Source: JBAXGE01 sp044344145 (lineage in GTDB: Bacteria > Planctomycetota > Phycisphaerae > WQYP01). Taken from it: 20,601 bases of DNA. Positions 1 through 6,519 of this stretch are shown piece after piece. The notes beneath the pieces are model-generated. The model did not search any database. It saw only the letters and a list, made by a program, of their open reading frames with translations, and was not told the DNA's origin. Every line of letters begins with the position of its first letter. The first letter of the stretch is position 1. Where the stretch lies: NCBI GenBank assembly GCA_044344145.1, contig JBIJDM010000020.1:1-20601 (forward strand), read 5' to 3'. The position numbers and the translations under genes were made by a program.

Positions 1-16
1 GTTATACGGTTTTGCC

Positions 17-23
17 AAGGAGT
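17..23 (+). promoter_or_regulatory. Shine-Dalgarno site that fixes the gcvT start
   Basis: AAGGAGT lies 6-7 nt before the TTG at 30. The frame stays open upstream to another TTG at 12, but that start would place this strong ribosome binding site inside the coding region, so TTG 30 is preferred. Confidence 0.75.
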
Positions 24-29
24 CCGCAG

Positions 30-1139
30 TTGTCCAGTCCTACCGCCCTGAAACGCACCGCGTTCTACGATTACCATATCAAGCACAATGCCCGCATGGT
101 TGATTTCGCCGGCTGGGAGATGCCGCTGCTCTACAAGGACACCGGCATTATCGCCGAACATAACCATACGCGCACCGCCGCGAGTATCTTTGATGTCTCG
201 CACATGGGGCGGTTGAAATTCAGCGGTAATGGCGCCCTGGCCTTCCTGCAAAAGATTGCCACCCGCAATCTCGAAAAGGCTTTCGTCGGCCAGTCACTGT
301 ATGCCCATATTTGTAACGAAGCCGGCGGCATCCTCGACGATGTCATCATCACCCGCTTCAACGGCTTTTGGATGATGGTCTGCAATGCCAGCAACCGGGA
401 AAAGCTCTTGGCCTGGTTCCAGCCGCACCTGACCAAAGATATGCGCTTTGAAGATGAGACCGGCAGCAGTGCCATGGTCGCCATCCAAGGCCCCAAGGCC
501 ATGGCCGTGCTGGACGAACTGATGCCCGAACCGGTCTCGGAGATCAAACGCTATTACGGCCAAATCCAGAAATATATGTTCGTGATCTCGCTGACGGTCT
601 TCCGCAGCGGTTATACCGGCGAAGACGGCGCGGAAATTATCGTCGGCCAGCAGGCTGCCGCGCTGGCCATGAATTATCTGGCCAAAGGCAGTCAGGAAAC
701 ATCCATTCTGAAACCCGCCGGCCTCGGGGCGCGCGACACGCTGCGGATGGAAGCCGGGATGCCGCTGTATGGCCATGAACTCCTGGAAACGATTGACCCC
801 ATCAGCGCCGGTCAGGGCTGGGCGGTGGACCTGAAGAAAGAATTTATCGGCGCGGGGGCGCTGCGGAAAATTTCCGCCGAGGGCTGCAAGCGTAAATTGG
901 TCGGGCTGATTCTGGATGGCCCGCGCAGTGCCCGTCAGGGCATGGTGGTCGTATCGGGCGGCGCCCCGGTGGGCGAAGTGACCAGTGCGTGTGCGAGTCC
1001 GACCCTGAAGAAAAATATCGCAATGGCGTATGTGGATGCGGGCTTAACTGCCATCGGCACCAAGCTGGAAATTGATCTGCGCGGTAGTCTGGTGTCCGCC
1101 GATGTGGTACCCTTGCCGTTTTATAAGCGCGCCAAGTAA
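30..1139 (+). CDS. gcvT: Aminomethyltransferase, glycine cleavage system T protein
   Basis: GcvT transfers the methylene group of aminomethyl-lipoyl H protein to tetrahydrofolate and releases ammonia, a step in cytoplasmic glycine breakdown and one-carbon supply. The 369-aa product has the family's usual length. Visible signatures are DFAGWEMPLLY near residue 25, DVSHMG (55-60), NEAGGILDDV (96-105, holding the conserved catalytic-region Asp), RSGYTGEDGAE mid-protein, and ARDTLRMEAGMPLYGHEL toward the C-terminal half. The start is TTG, chosen from the adjacent AAGGAGT. purQ follows after 17 nt, so the two are probably co-transcribed. Partner genes gcvH and gcvP are not in the window, and a glycine riboswitch, if there is one, would lie upstream of the window edge. 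Family assignment is secure. Confidence 0.97.
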   Translation: MSSPTALKRTAFYDYHIKHNARMVDFAGWEMPLLYKDTGIIAEHNHTRTAASIFDVSHMGRLKFSGNGALAFLQKIATRNLEKAFVGQSLYAHICNEAGGILDDVIITRFNGFWMMVCNASNREKLLAWFQPHLTKDMRFEDETGSSAMVAIQGPKAMAVLDELMPEPVSEIKRYYGQIQKYMFVISLTVFRSGYTGEDGAEIIVGQQAAALAMNYLAKGSQETSILKPAGLGARDTLRMEAGMPLYGHELLETIDPISAGQGWAVDLKKEFIGAGALRKISAEGCKRKLVGLILDGPRSARQGMVVVSGGAPVGEVTSACASPTLKKNIAMAYVDAGLTAIGTKLEIDLRGSLVSADVVPLPFYKRAK

Positions 1140-1156
1140 ATTGGGATAGGTGATGT

Positions 1157-1966
1157 ATGGCTGATGTGAATGTGTTATTACTGCGTACCGCTGGTACGAA
1201 CTGCGATTTGGAACTGGCCCGGGCGTTTGAACTCTGCGGGGCCAAGGTGGAGCGGATCCACATCAACCGCATTCTGGCGGATACCAGCATCCTGCAGAAA
1301 TTCCAGATTCTGGGCTTCCCCGGCGGGTTTTCCTATGGCGACGATATCGCCTCGGGCAAGATTCTGGCCAACCAGATTATTCACCATCTGAAGGCCCCGC
1401 TGACCGAGTTTATCGCGGCGGGTAAGCTGGTCATTGGCATCTGCAATGGCTTTCAAGTTTTGGTCAAGTGCGGCCTGCTGCCGGGACCGATCCCGCAATT
1501 GGCCGCAGACGACACCCACCCCACCACGCTGACGTACAATTTGTCGGGGCGGTTTGAGGACCGCTGGGTGGAACTGGCGACCTATTCCAAACTGTGCAAG
1601 TGGATTCCTGCCGGCCAGCGGGTGCGTTTCCCCGTGGCTCATGGCGAAGGCCGCTTTGCGGTGCGCAATGAAGCAGTTTTGGCCGCGCTGCAGGGCAATG
1701 ATCAGGTGGTCCTGCGGTATGTGGATGCCGCGGGTCAGCCCACACAGACCTTCCCGGCCAACCCCAATGGCTCGGTGGATGCCATCGCGGGTATTTGCGA
1801 CATCACCGGCCAGATTCTGGGTCTGATGCCCCATCCCGAACGCATTATTGATACCCACACCGCTCCGGATTGGACGCGCAACGCCGCCGCCGGCCCGGAT
1901 GGGTTGCTGATGTTCCAGACTGCCGTGAAGTATGTGCAGGAGCACCTGCTGACCGCCGCGGTGTAA
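1157..1966 (+). CDS. purQ: Phosphoribosylformylglycinamidine synthase, glutaminase subunit
   Basis: This is the class I glutamine amidotransferase subunit of FGAM synthase. It hydrolyses glutamine and channels ammonia to PurL in the fourth step of de novo purine synthesis. The 269-aa protein shows LLLRTAGTNCD at the N-terminus, GFPGGFSYGDD (53-63), the nucleophile elbow GICNGFQ with Cys96, and the second catalytic dyad in PHPER (His226, Glu228). It is longer than the ~225-aa PurQ of many bacteria, with extra sequence between about residues 115 and 165 and a C-terminal tail. It sits between gcvT and a FabZ-like gene. PurL and PurS are not nearby, so the complex must be assembled from distant loci. 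The pairing with gcvT makes sense as one-carbon and purine supply. Confidence 0.96.
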   Translation: MADVNVLLLRTAGTNCDLELARAFELCGAKVERIHINRILADTSILQKFQILGFPGGFSYGDDIASGKILANQIIHHLKAPLTEFIAAGKLVIGICNGFQVLVKCGLLPGPIPQLAADDTHPTTLTYNLSGRFEDRWVELATYSKLCKWIPAGQRVRFPVAHGEGRFAVRNEAVLAALQGNDQVVLRYVDAAGQPTQTFPANPNGSVDAIAGICDITGQILGLMPHPERIIDTHTAPDWTRNAAAGPDGLLMFQTAVKYVQEHLLTAAV

Positions 1967-1989
1967 GCCCGATTTTAGGATTTTGACGT

Positions 1990-2469
1990 ATGAAATTTGC
2001 GCTCGTTGACCAGTTACTCGCCATCACCCCCGGCAAGTCCATCACCATGGCGAAGAATGTCTCCATGGCGGAAGAATATTTGCAGGACCACTTCCCCGGC
2101 TTTCCGGTTTTGCCCGGCGTGATGATGCTGGAAGCAGCCATCCAAACCTCGGCGTGGCTGGTGCGGGCAACCTTGGGCTATGACTACAGCCTGATTGTGC
2201 TTAAAGAAGCCCGGGGCGTGCGTTACGGCAATTTTGTCGCCCCCGGCAATACGCTGGTGATGCAGGCGGATGCGGTGAAGATCGAAGCCACCCGCAGCGA
2301 TTTCAAGATCAAAGGAACGCTGGGCACGGTGGATGGCCCCACGGCCATTCAAGCCCGGATTGAGCTGGTGCACCTGAAACTGGTGGATACCGACCCGGCC
2401 ATGGCCAGTGCCGATGAACGCCTGCGGACCAGCCTGAAGGAACAATGGGAAGTTTTAACCCGTAAATAA
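1990..2469 (+). CDS. FabZ-like 3-hydroxyacyl-ACP dehydratase (copy 1)
   Basis: This 159-aa hotdog-fold protein should dehydrate 3-hydroxyacyl-ACP to trans-2-enoyl-ACP in fatty acid or related acyl-chain synthesis. The signature DHFPGFPVLPGVMMLEA carries the catalytic His34 and Glu48 of the FabZ family. The C-terminus extends about 15 residues past the hotdog core (ADERLRTSLKEQWEVLTRK). AGGA at 1977-1980 is a plausible ribosome binding site about 9 nt before the ATG. The gene follows purQ by 23 nt and precedes the ACP gene by 110 nt. With a second FabZ-like gene just downstream, one copy may serve housekeeping FabZ function and the other a specialised role. The sequence does not show which. 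Specific substrate and chain length are unknown. Confidence 0.88.
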   Translation: MKFALVDQLLAITPGKSITMAKNVSMAEEYLQDHFPGFPVLPGVMMLEAAIQTSAWLVRATLGYDYSLIVLKEARGVRYGNFVAPGNTLVMQADAVKIEATRSDFKIKGTLGTVDGPTAIQARIELVHLKLVDTDPAMASADERLRTSLKEQWEVLTRK

Positions 2470-2472
2470 CGG

Positions 2473-2491
2473 GCGAAAACGTATTTTTCGC
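2473..2491 (+). other. Short inverted repeat after fabZ copy 1
   Basis: A perfect 7-bp inverted repeat, GCGAAAA with TTTTCGC and a 5-nt loop, begins 3 nt after the stop codon. The T-run is part of the stem rather than a free tail, so this is at best a weak terminator or an mRNA 3' end stabiliser. Confidence 0.35.
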
Positions 2492-2521
2492 ATATCTGGA
2501 TACCACTGGGCCTGGCGGCGC

Positions 2522-2550
2522 TTGTAGGAATGCCGCATTTGGGCGATAAT
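2522..2550 (+). promoter_or_regulatory. Candidate sigma70-type promoter for the ACP gene
   Basis: TTGTAG at 2522-2527 and GATAAT at 2545-2550 are separated by 17 nt. The -10 box matches the consensus at five of six positions. It would start transcription near 2557, just upstream of the ACP ribosome binding site (GGAG, 2567-2570). A separate promoter would fit the usual need for ACP in excess of the enzymes. Read by eye only. Confidence 0.4.
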
Positions 2551-2579
2551 TCGTCATTCTTTTGATGGAGCTGATTGCT

Positions 2580-2963
2580 ATGCCGATGACACAAGATGAA
2601 GTATTCGCGAAGGTCAAGAAAGTTCTTACCGACGCCCTGGCGGTGGATGATGACGAAGTAACCCTCGAAGCCCGTCTGAGCGGGGACTTGGGTGCGGAAT
2701 CCATTGACTATCTGGATATCACCTTCCAGCTCGAAAAGACCTTCGGCATCAAGATTCCCAAGGGTGAATTGATCCCCGAGAATCTGTTCAGCAACCCCGA
2801 ATTTGTCAGCAATGGCAAGGTTACCGCGGCCGGTTTGCAGGAACTCAAGAGCCGCATGGCTTTTGCCGACCTGTCCAAGTTTGAAGCGGACCCCGATGTG
2901 AACAAGTTCCGTGATATCTTCACCGTGGAAACACTGGTGAAGTACGTCATGACCAAGGTCTAA
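2580..2963 (+). CDS. Acyl carrier protein, elongated form
   Basis: A 127-aa phosphopantetheine-binding protein. Residues 4-60 form the classical ACP helices, including DLGAESIDYLDI, where Ser41 is the expected 4'-phosphopantetheine attachment site (usual form DSLD; here ESID). Ordinary ACPs have about 80 residues. Here about 50 residues (roughly 62-112, with PENLF, SNGKVTAAG and DLSKFEADPD) are inserted before the final helix FTVETLVKYVMTKV. The ATG at 2580 was chosen because GGAG lies 9 nt upstream; TTG 2562 and ATG 2565 would overlap that site, and ATG 2586 is too far. Two FabZ-like genes flank it, pointing to acyl-chain synthesis, but no ketosynthase, ketoreductase or phosphopantetheinyl transferase is in the window. 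It could be the main fatty-acid ACP of this lineage or a dedicated one. Confidence 0.88.
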   Translation: MPMTQDEVFAKVKKVLTDALAVDDDEVTLEARLSGDLGAESIDYLDITFQLEKTFGIKIPKGELIPENLFSNPEFVSNGKVTAAGLQELKSRMAFADLSKFEADPDVNKFRDIFTVETLVKYVMTKV

Positions 2964-2990
2964 TACGAAACCCGGCTTGGCGGAGCCACA

Positions 2991-3039
2991 AATCCGGAGT
3001 CAATCCGTCGTAGTAACGGCAGATTGGCTCCGGATTTTT
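2991..3039 (+). terminator. Nested intrinsic terminator between ACP and fabZ copy 2
   Basis: A 14-bp stem (2991-3004 with 3023-3036) has a single T-G wobble and ends in five T residues. The loop holds a second small stem, CCGT (3005-3008) with ACGG (3016-3019). It ends about 35 nt before the next gene's start, leaving little room for a new promoter, so it probably acts as a partial terminator that lowers expression of the downstream gene relative to ACP. Confidence 0.85.
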
Positions 3040-3073
3040 CTTGCCCGAGTATCCCAGTTGGAGTGCCCTAACG

Positions 3074-3580
3074 ATGCGCTGGATGTGGATTGATCGTTTC
3101 GAACGTTTCGAAGTCAACGTCGCGGCCGTGGCGGTCAAAAACGTAGCGCTGTCGGAAGATCACCTGCATGATCACTTCCCGGGCTTCCCGGTAATGCCGG
3201 CGAGTCTGATGATTGAAGGCATGGCCCAGACGGCGGGTATTCTGGTGGGAGCGGCGCGGGACTTCAAGGAAAAAGTGATTCTGGCCAAAATCGGCAAGGC
3301 CTCATTCGCCCGGCTGGTCCGCCCCGGCGACCAGATCGTCTACAGTGCGGTCATCGCCAACCTGAACGAAACCGGCGCCAGCATTCAGGGGACCATTACC
3401 GTGCGGACCTTCACGCAGGGCGCCCGCGTGGAATTACCGGTGGGCGAAGTGGAGATGATGTTCTCGCACATTGACAACAATCTGTCCGGGCAGAAGTTCC
3501 CCGATTTCAATTTTGTGTTCAACAGTCAGTTTATGGCCACGCTGGACAGCTACCGGCGTGATTTGAACATCGCCCTTTAA
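3074..3580 (+). CDS. FabZ-like 3-hydroxyacyl-ACP dehydratase (copy 2)
   Basis: This 168-aa hotdog-fold protein begins MRWMWIDRFERF, a start I associate with planctomycete FabZ-type proteins. The signature DHFPGFPVMPASLMIEGMAQ places His34 and Glu48 at the same residue numbers as in copy 1, so both catalytic residues are kept. The copies differ in the active-site loop: MPAS here against LPGV in copy 1. A C-terminal segment of about 35 residues (LSGQKFPDFNFVFNSQFM onward) follows the hotdog core. Start ATG 3074 has GGAG at 3060-3063. The open frame reaches back to 3041, but that would run out of the terminator stem. The stop codon overlaps, by four bases, the end of the convergent oxidoreductase gene. 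Confidence 0.87.
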   Translation: MRWMWIDRFERFEVNVAAVAVKNVALSEDHLHDHFPGFPVMPASLMIEGMAQTAGILVGAARDFKEKVILAKIGKASFARLVRPGDQIVYSAVIANLNETGASIQGTITVRTFTQGARVELPVGEVEMMFSHIDNNLSGQKFPDFNFVFNSQFMATLDSYRRDLNIAL

Positions 3581-4605
3581 ACCCGTCGGCCCGGCCAGCG
3601 CTCGGGGTGATCCCAGAATCCATCCGTCCGGGTGCCGTAGTAGGCTTCCACGACCTGATCCATCCAGCGTGCGGTCCGCAGCGCTGATACGCCGGTACTG
3701 GGACAAGTGCCCCAGCCCAATTGCTCATCCACGATGGTTTGTACCAAGCCCAGATGCACCGGCTTGCAATACGGCGCGGGGATTTCTGCGCTGCCCGTGC
3801 GGGTTTGCCGGCGGATGGGCTCTTCGCCAAAGGCACTTAGCGCCACGCGGGCTTCGGTGCCGGTGATTTCGATAATGTCTTCACTGACAGCACTGGCGAA
3901 GTTCCAGTTGCCGGTGAATAATGCGCCCTGAGCAAATTGGCCATGCAGGGCGACATTGTCTTCGACGGCATAATTCGAGGCCAGATTCGCGGCCTGACCA
4001 CTGAGGTTCGCCAGCGGGCCCATGATGAAATCAATAATATCGAGGGCGTGTGAACCCAAGTCCATGAACAGGCCCCCACCGCTTTCTTTGACCTGCAAAC
4101 GCCATTCGAGGTTGTTGGGATCAATGCCCACATGCCGGGAGCCGCTGAAGCGATAACCTACATGGGTAATGCGCCCCAGTTGGCCGGACTCCACCCACTG
4201 CTTCACCTGACCGAAGCGTTCCATACCACGCCGGTAATAGGCCACGTAAAGCCCCAGCTTGGCGGCCGCGAAGCTGTCCACCATACGCTGACATTCCGCG
4301 GCACAACGGGCAAAGGGCTTTTCGACGTAACAGGGTTTGCCAGCGGCCAGTGCCTGCCGGGCATAAAACTCGTGCGTGCCCGGCGGGGTGGCGACATAGA
4401 CAATATCCACTTCGGGATCGGCAATGAGTTTGGCGGCGTCATCATACCAGCGTGGTACGTTGTGGCGCCGGGCGAAGTCTTCGGCCAGTGCCCCATTGCG
4501 GCGCATCACGGCCACGAGTTGGGAATCCTTGGCCAATTGGAGCGCCGGCCCGCTCTTGCGTTCGCACACATCACCACAACCAACGATGCCCCAGCGTAGT
4601 GCCAT
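3577..4605 (-). CDS. Gfo/Idh/MocA family oxidoreductase (copy 1)
   Basis: A 342-aa NAD(P)-dependent oxidoreductase of the glucose-fructose oxidoreductase/inositol dehydrogenase family. The Rossmann motif GIVGCGDV is at 6-13, the EKP catalytic signature at 95-97, and the second conserved site DLGSHALDIID around 182-192, with the probable acid-base residue His186. Family members oxidise, reduce or epimerise sugars and inositols; the substrate cannot be read from sequence. The start was set at ATG 4605 because AGGGAG (complement of 4612-4617) sits 6 nt upstream. The longer frame to 4662 would overlap the GNAT gene. It is the last gene of the lysA-GNAT-oxidoreductase group, 14 nt after the GNAT stop, and converges with fabZ copy 2. 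No signal peptide, so cytoplasmic. Confidence 0.9.
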   Translation of the reverse strand: MALRWGIVGCGDVCERKSGPALQLAKDSQLVAVMRRNGALAEDFARRHNVPRWYDDAAKLIADPEVDIVYVATPPGTHEFYARQALAAGKPCYVEKPFARCAAECQRMVDSFAAAKLGLYVAYYRRGMERFGQVKQWVESGQLGRITHVGYRFSGSRHVGIDPNNLEWRLQVKESGGGLFMDLGSHALDIIDFIMGPLANLSGQAANLASNYAVEDNVALHGQFAQGALFTGNWNFASAVSEDIIEITGTEARVALSAFGEEPIRRQTRTGSAEIPAPYCKPVHLGLVQTIVDEQLGWGTCPSTGVSALRTARWMDQVVEAYYGTRTDGFWDHPERWPGRRV

Positions 4606-4619
4606 GTTATGCTCCCTGA

Positions 4620-5159
4620 TTAAATGCCAAATTCCGGAGGAAAGATTACCTGCCCGGCGCAATCATCCAAACCACCGGCCTGCAACGGCATGGCCATGAA
4701 GTTTTCATCGGGTACGGGGAAGGCCACGGTAAGCCCCCAAGTGCTGGCGCGGCGGAAACCGAAACGCGGGTAGTAGTCCGCATGCCCCACCACAATCACC
4801 GCCCGTTCCTGTCGCGCCCGGGCCAAATCCAACACTGCATCAATCAATTGACTGCCGATACCGCGGCGCTGCCACGCGGGCAACACTGCCACGGGCGCCA
4901 AAATCAATACCCGATGCGTCTCGCGTGCGGTGGTTAGCGTAATGGGCGCCAGCAGGACATAGCCCACCAGATCATTCCCCGCGGTAGCAACCAACGCATA
5001 CTCCGGCACATGCTCGGGGCGCTGGCGCAGCCGTTCCACCAAACCCGCCTCGGTACCACTGCTCTCCGCTACCGTCTTAAAGGCGGTGGTAACCAGGTCC
5101 GCGATCAGCGGATGATCCCCAGGGATTTCAGGACGAATCAACACAGGTGCTGGCTTCAT
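4620..5159 (-). CDS. GNAT family N-acetyltransferase
   Basis: A 179-aa acetyltransferase of the GNAT fold (YhbS/COG3153-like). It has the beta4-alpha3 acetyl-CoA signature VLPAWQRRGIGSQLI near residues 94-108 and the downstream GHADYYPRFGFRRA motif typical of this subgroup. The N-terminal IRPEIPGDHPLIADLV matches the usual start of the fold. These enzymes transfer acetyl groups from acetyl-CoA to amines on small molecules or proteins; the substrate here is unknown. It starts 6 nt after the lysA stop, with GGTGAG about 10 nt upstream, so it is translationally coupled or at least co-transcribed with lysA. A link to lysine or diaminopimelate metabolism is possible, but only from position. Confidence 0.9.
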   Translation of the reverse strand: MKPAPVLIRPEIPGDHPLIADLVTTAFKTVAESSGTEAGLVERLRQRPEHVPEYALVATAGNDLVGYVLLAPITLTTARETHRVLILAPVAVLPAWQRRGIGSQLIDAVLDLARARQERAVIVVGHADYYPRFGFRRASTWGLTVAFPVPDENFMAMPLQAGGLDDCAGQVIFPPEFGI

Positions 5160-5165
5160 AAGCTA

Positions 5166-6443
5166 TTACTCACCGCGTATGAGATCGGTGTAGGTCTCGC
5201 GCTGCCGGATGACGCGGAAGGTCCCACCAGACACGAGGACTTCCGCCGCCCGCGGCCGGGCGTTGTAATTGCTGGCCATGGCAAAGCCGTAGGCGCCCGC
5301 CGAGAAGATGGCCAGCAAATCACCGCGCTGCAGCGCGGGCAGATAACGATCCTTGGCCAGATAATCGCCCGATTCGCACACCGGCCCGACCACATCATAC
5401 TTGTCATCCCCCGCCACCCGCAGGGCGCTGGTACGGTTGGGCGGCATCAGGGCCACCCCCGGCTGCACCGGCCACATGAAGTGATAGGCTTCGTAGAGCG
5501 TGGGACGGATGAGATCATTCATGGCCGTGTCGAGAATCAGGAACTTCTTGGTCCCACCAATCTTATTATATTGCACCTGCCCCACAAGTATGGCGGCATT
5601 ACAGGCAATCGACCGGCCCGGCTCGATAATAATCTGCAGGCCCGAATCTTTGAGCAGCGGGACGATGGCATCGGCGTAGACCTGCGCGGCCGGCGCTTCG
5701 TTGCCTTCATAAAATGCGGCGAAGCCTCCGCCGATATCCAATGTCGTGACTTTGATCCCTTCGCTGGCGAGTTGTTTCAGCAAGGCCAGCGATTTGGTAA
5801 TGGCGTCCACATAGGGCTGCGTGCTCTTGATGGGCGAACCAATATGCAGGTGCATCCCGGAGAGTTTCGCATGTTGGGCCTTGGAAGCCAGCCGGTAAAA
5901 CGCCCCGGCCCGGTCAATATCCACGCCGAATTTGGTTTCTTTTTTCCCCGTCAGGGTTTTGGTATGGGTGCCTTTGGATTCCACATCGGGGTTCACGCGC
6001 AGGGCGCCATGGGCCACCACGCCGCGCTGGCCGGCGATGCGGTCCAGATTCCAAAACTCTTCTTCCGATTCGATGTTGAACAGCAGAATGCCCGCGTCGA
6101 GGGCTTCGTTAATTTCCCGGTCGGTTTTGCCCACTCCGGCGAATACGATTTGCTTGGGATCGGCCCCGGCCTGCAGGGCACGGTACAGTTCCCCGCCGCT
6201 GACCACATCAAAGCCGCTACCCAAAGATTTCAGATGCTGCAGAATGCTGAGGTTGCCGCAGGACTTGATCGAGTAGCAGATAATCGGATTGAGCGGCGCG
6301 AACGCCCGAGCCATTTTCTGGTAGTGGTCCGTCAGCGTGGCCGAAGAGTAAATATAGACCGGCGTGCCCACCTGCCGGGCAATTTCGGCCACGGGAACAT
6401 CCTCGACGAACAGCGCGCCATCACGATAGACAAAGTTATCCAT
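5166..6443 (-). CDS. lysA: Diaminopimelate decarboxylase
   Basis: LysA is a PLP enzyme that decarboxylates meso-diaminopimelate to L-lysine, the last step of the pathway. The 425-aa protein has the fold III alanine-racemase-like barrel with the PLP lysine in CYSIKSCGN (Lys60), GSGFDVVSGGEL, HLHIGSPI, the glycine-rich phosphate loop DIGGGFAAF, EPGRS, and the C-terminal active-site CESGDYLAKDR contributed across the dimer. The lysine motif YSIKSCGN differs from the common YAxKAN form, but the catalytic Lys is present. AAGG (complement of 6453-6456) lies 9 nt before ATG 6443 but abuts the alternative ATG 6452, so 6443 is preferred. A promoter with consensus -10 lies just upstream. I see no lysine riboswitch; the upstream gap is too short for one. 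Confidence 0.95.
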   Translation of the reverse strand: MDNFVYRDGALFVEDVPVAEIARQVGTPVYIYSSATLTDHYQKMARAFAPLNPIICYSIKSCGNLSILQHLKSLGSGFDVVSGGELYRALQAGADPKQIVFAGVGKTDREINEALDAGILLFNIESEEEFWNLDRIAGQRGVVAHGALRVNPDVESKGTHTKTLTGKKETKFGVDIDRAGAFYRLASKAQHAKLSGMHLHIGSPIKSTQPYVDAITKSLALLKQLASEGIKVTTLDIGGGFAAFYEGNEAPAAQVYADAIVPLLKDSGLQIIIEPGRSIACNAAILVGQVQYNKIGGTKKFLILDTAMNDLIRPTLYEAYHFMWPVQPGVALMPPNRTSALRVAGDDKYDVVGPVCESGDYLAKDRYLPALQRGDLLAIFSAGAYGFAMASNYNARPRAAEVLVSGGTFRVIRQRETYTDLIRGE

Positions 6444-6472
6444 ACCGTACATCCTTAAAGGTCAAAAACGTG

Positions 6473-6500
6473 ATTATAACGGCATTTTAGCCCCTGTGCA
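6473..6500 (-). promoter_or_regulatory. Promoter of the lysA operon
   Basis: On the minus strand, TGCACA (complement of 6495-6500) and a perfect TATAAT (complement of 6473-6478) are spaced by 16 nt. Transcription would start near 6466, giving a leader of about 23 nt before lysA. It separates lysA from the upstream O-acetylation operon. Confidence 0.6.
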
Positions 6501-6510
6501 CGGGTGGGGC
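6490..6510 (-). other. GC-rich inverted repeat over the lysA promoter -35 region
   Basis: GCCCC and GGGGC form a 5-bp dyad around an 11-nt centre that contains the palindrome GTGCAC. It overlaps the -35 box of lysA and follows the stop of the AlgJ-like gene by about 10 nt. It could be a weak terminator without a T-tract, or an operator. Neither is certain. Confidence 0.3.
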
Positions 6511-6519
6511 AGGCGGGGG

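Noticed and set aside
1990..3580. A ladderane or polyketide biosynthesis cluster
   Set aside because: Only dehydratases and an ACP are present; ketosynthases, desaturase-like or radical SAM enzymes are missing, so that label is unsupported.
5010..6458. 482-codon plus-strand frame opposite lysA
   Set aside because: It is antisense to a gene with all LysA motifs. The long open frame is a by-product of GC-rich codon use, and its translation shows no domain.
6444..6519. Lysine riboswitch upstream of lysA
   Set aside because: The gap is only 76 nt and the predicted leader about 23 nt, far too short for the roughly 170-nt lysine aptamer.
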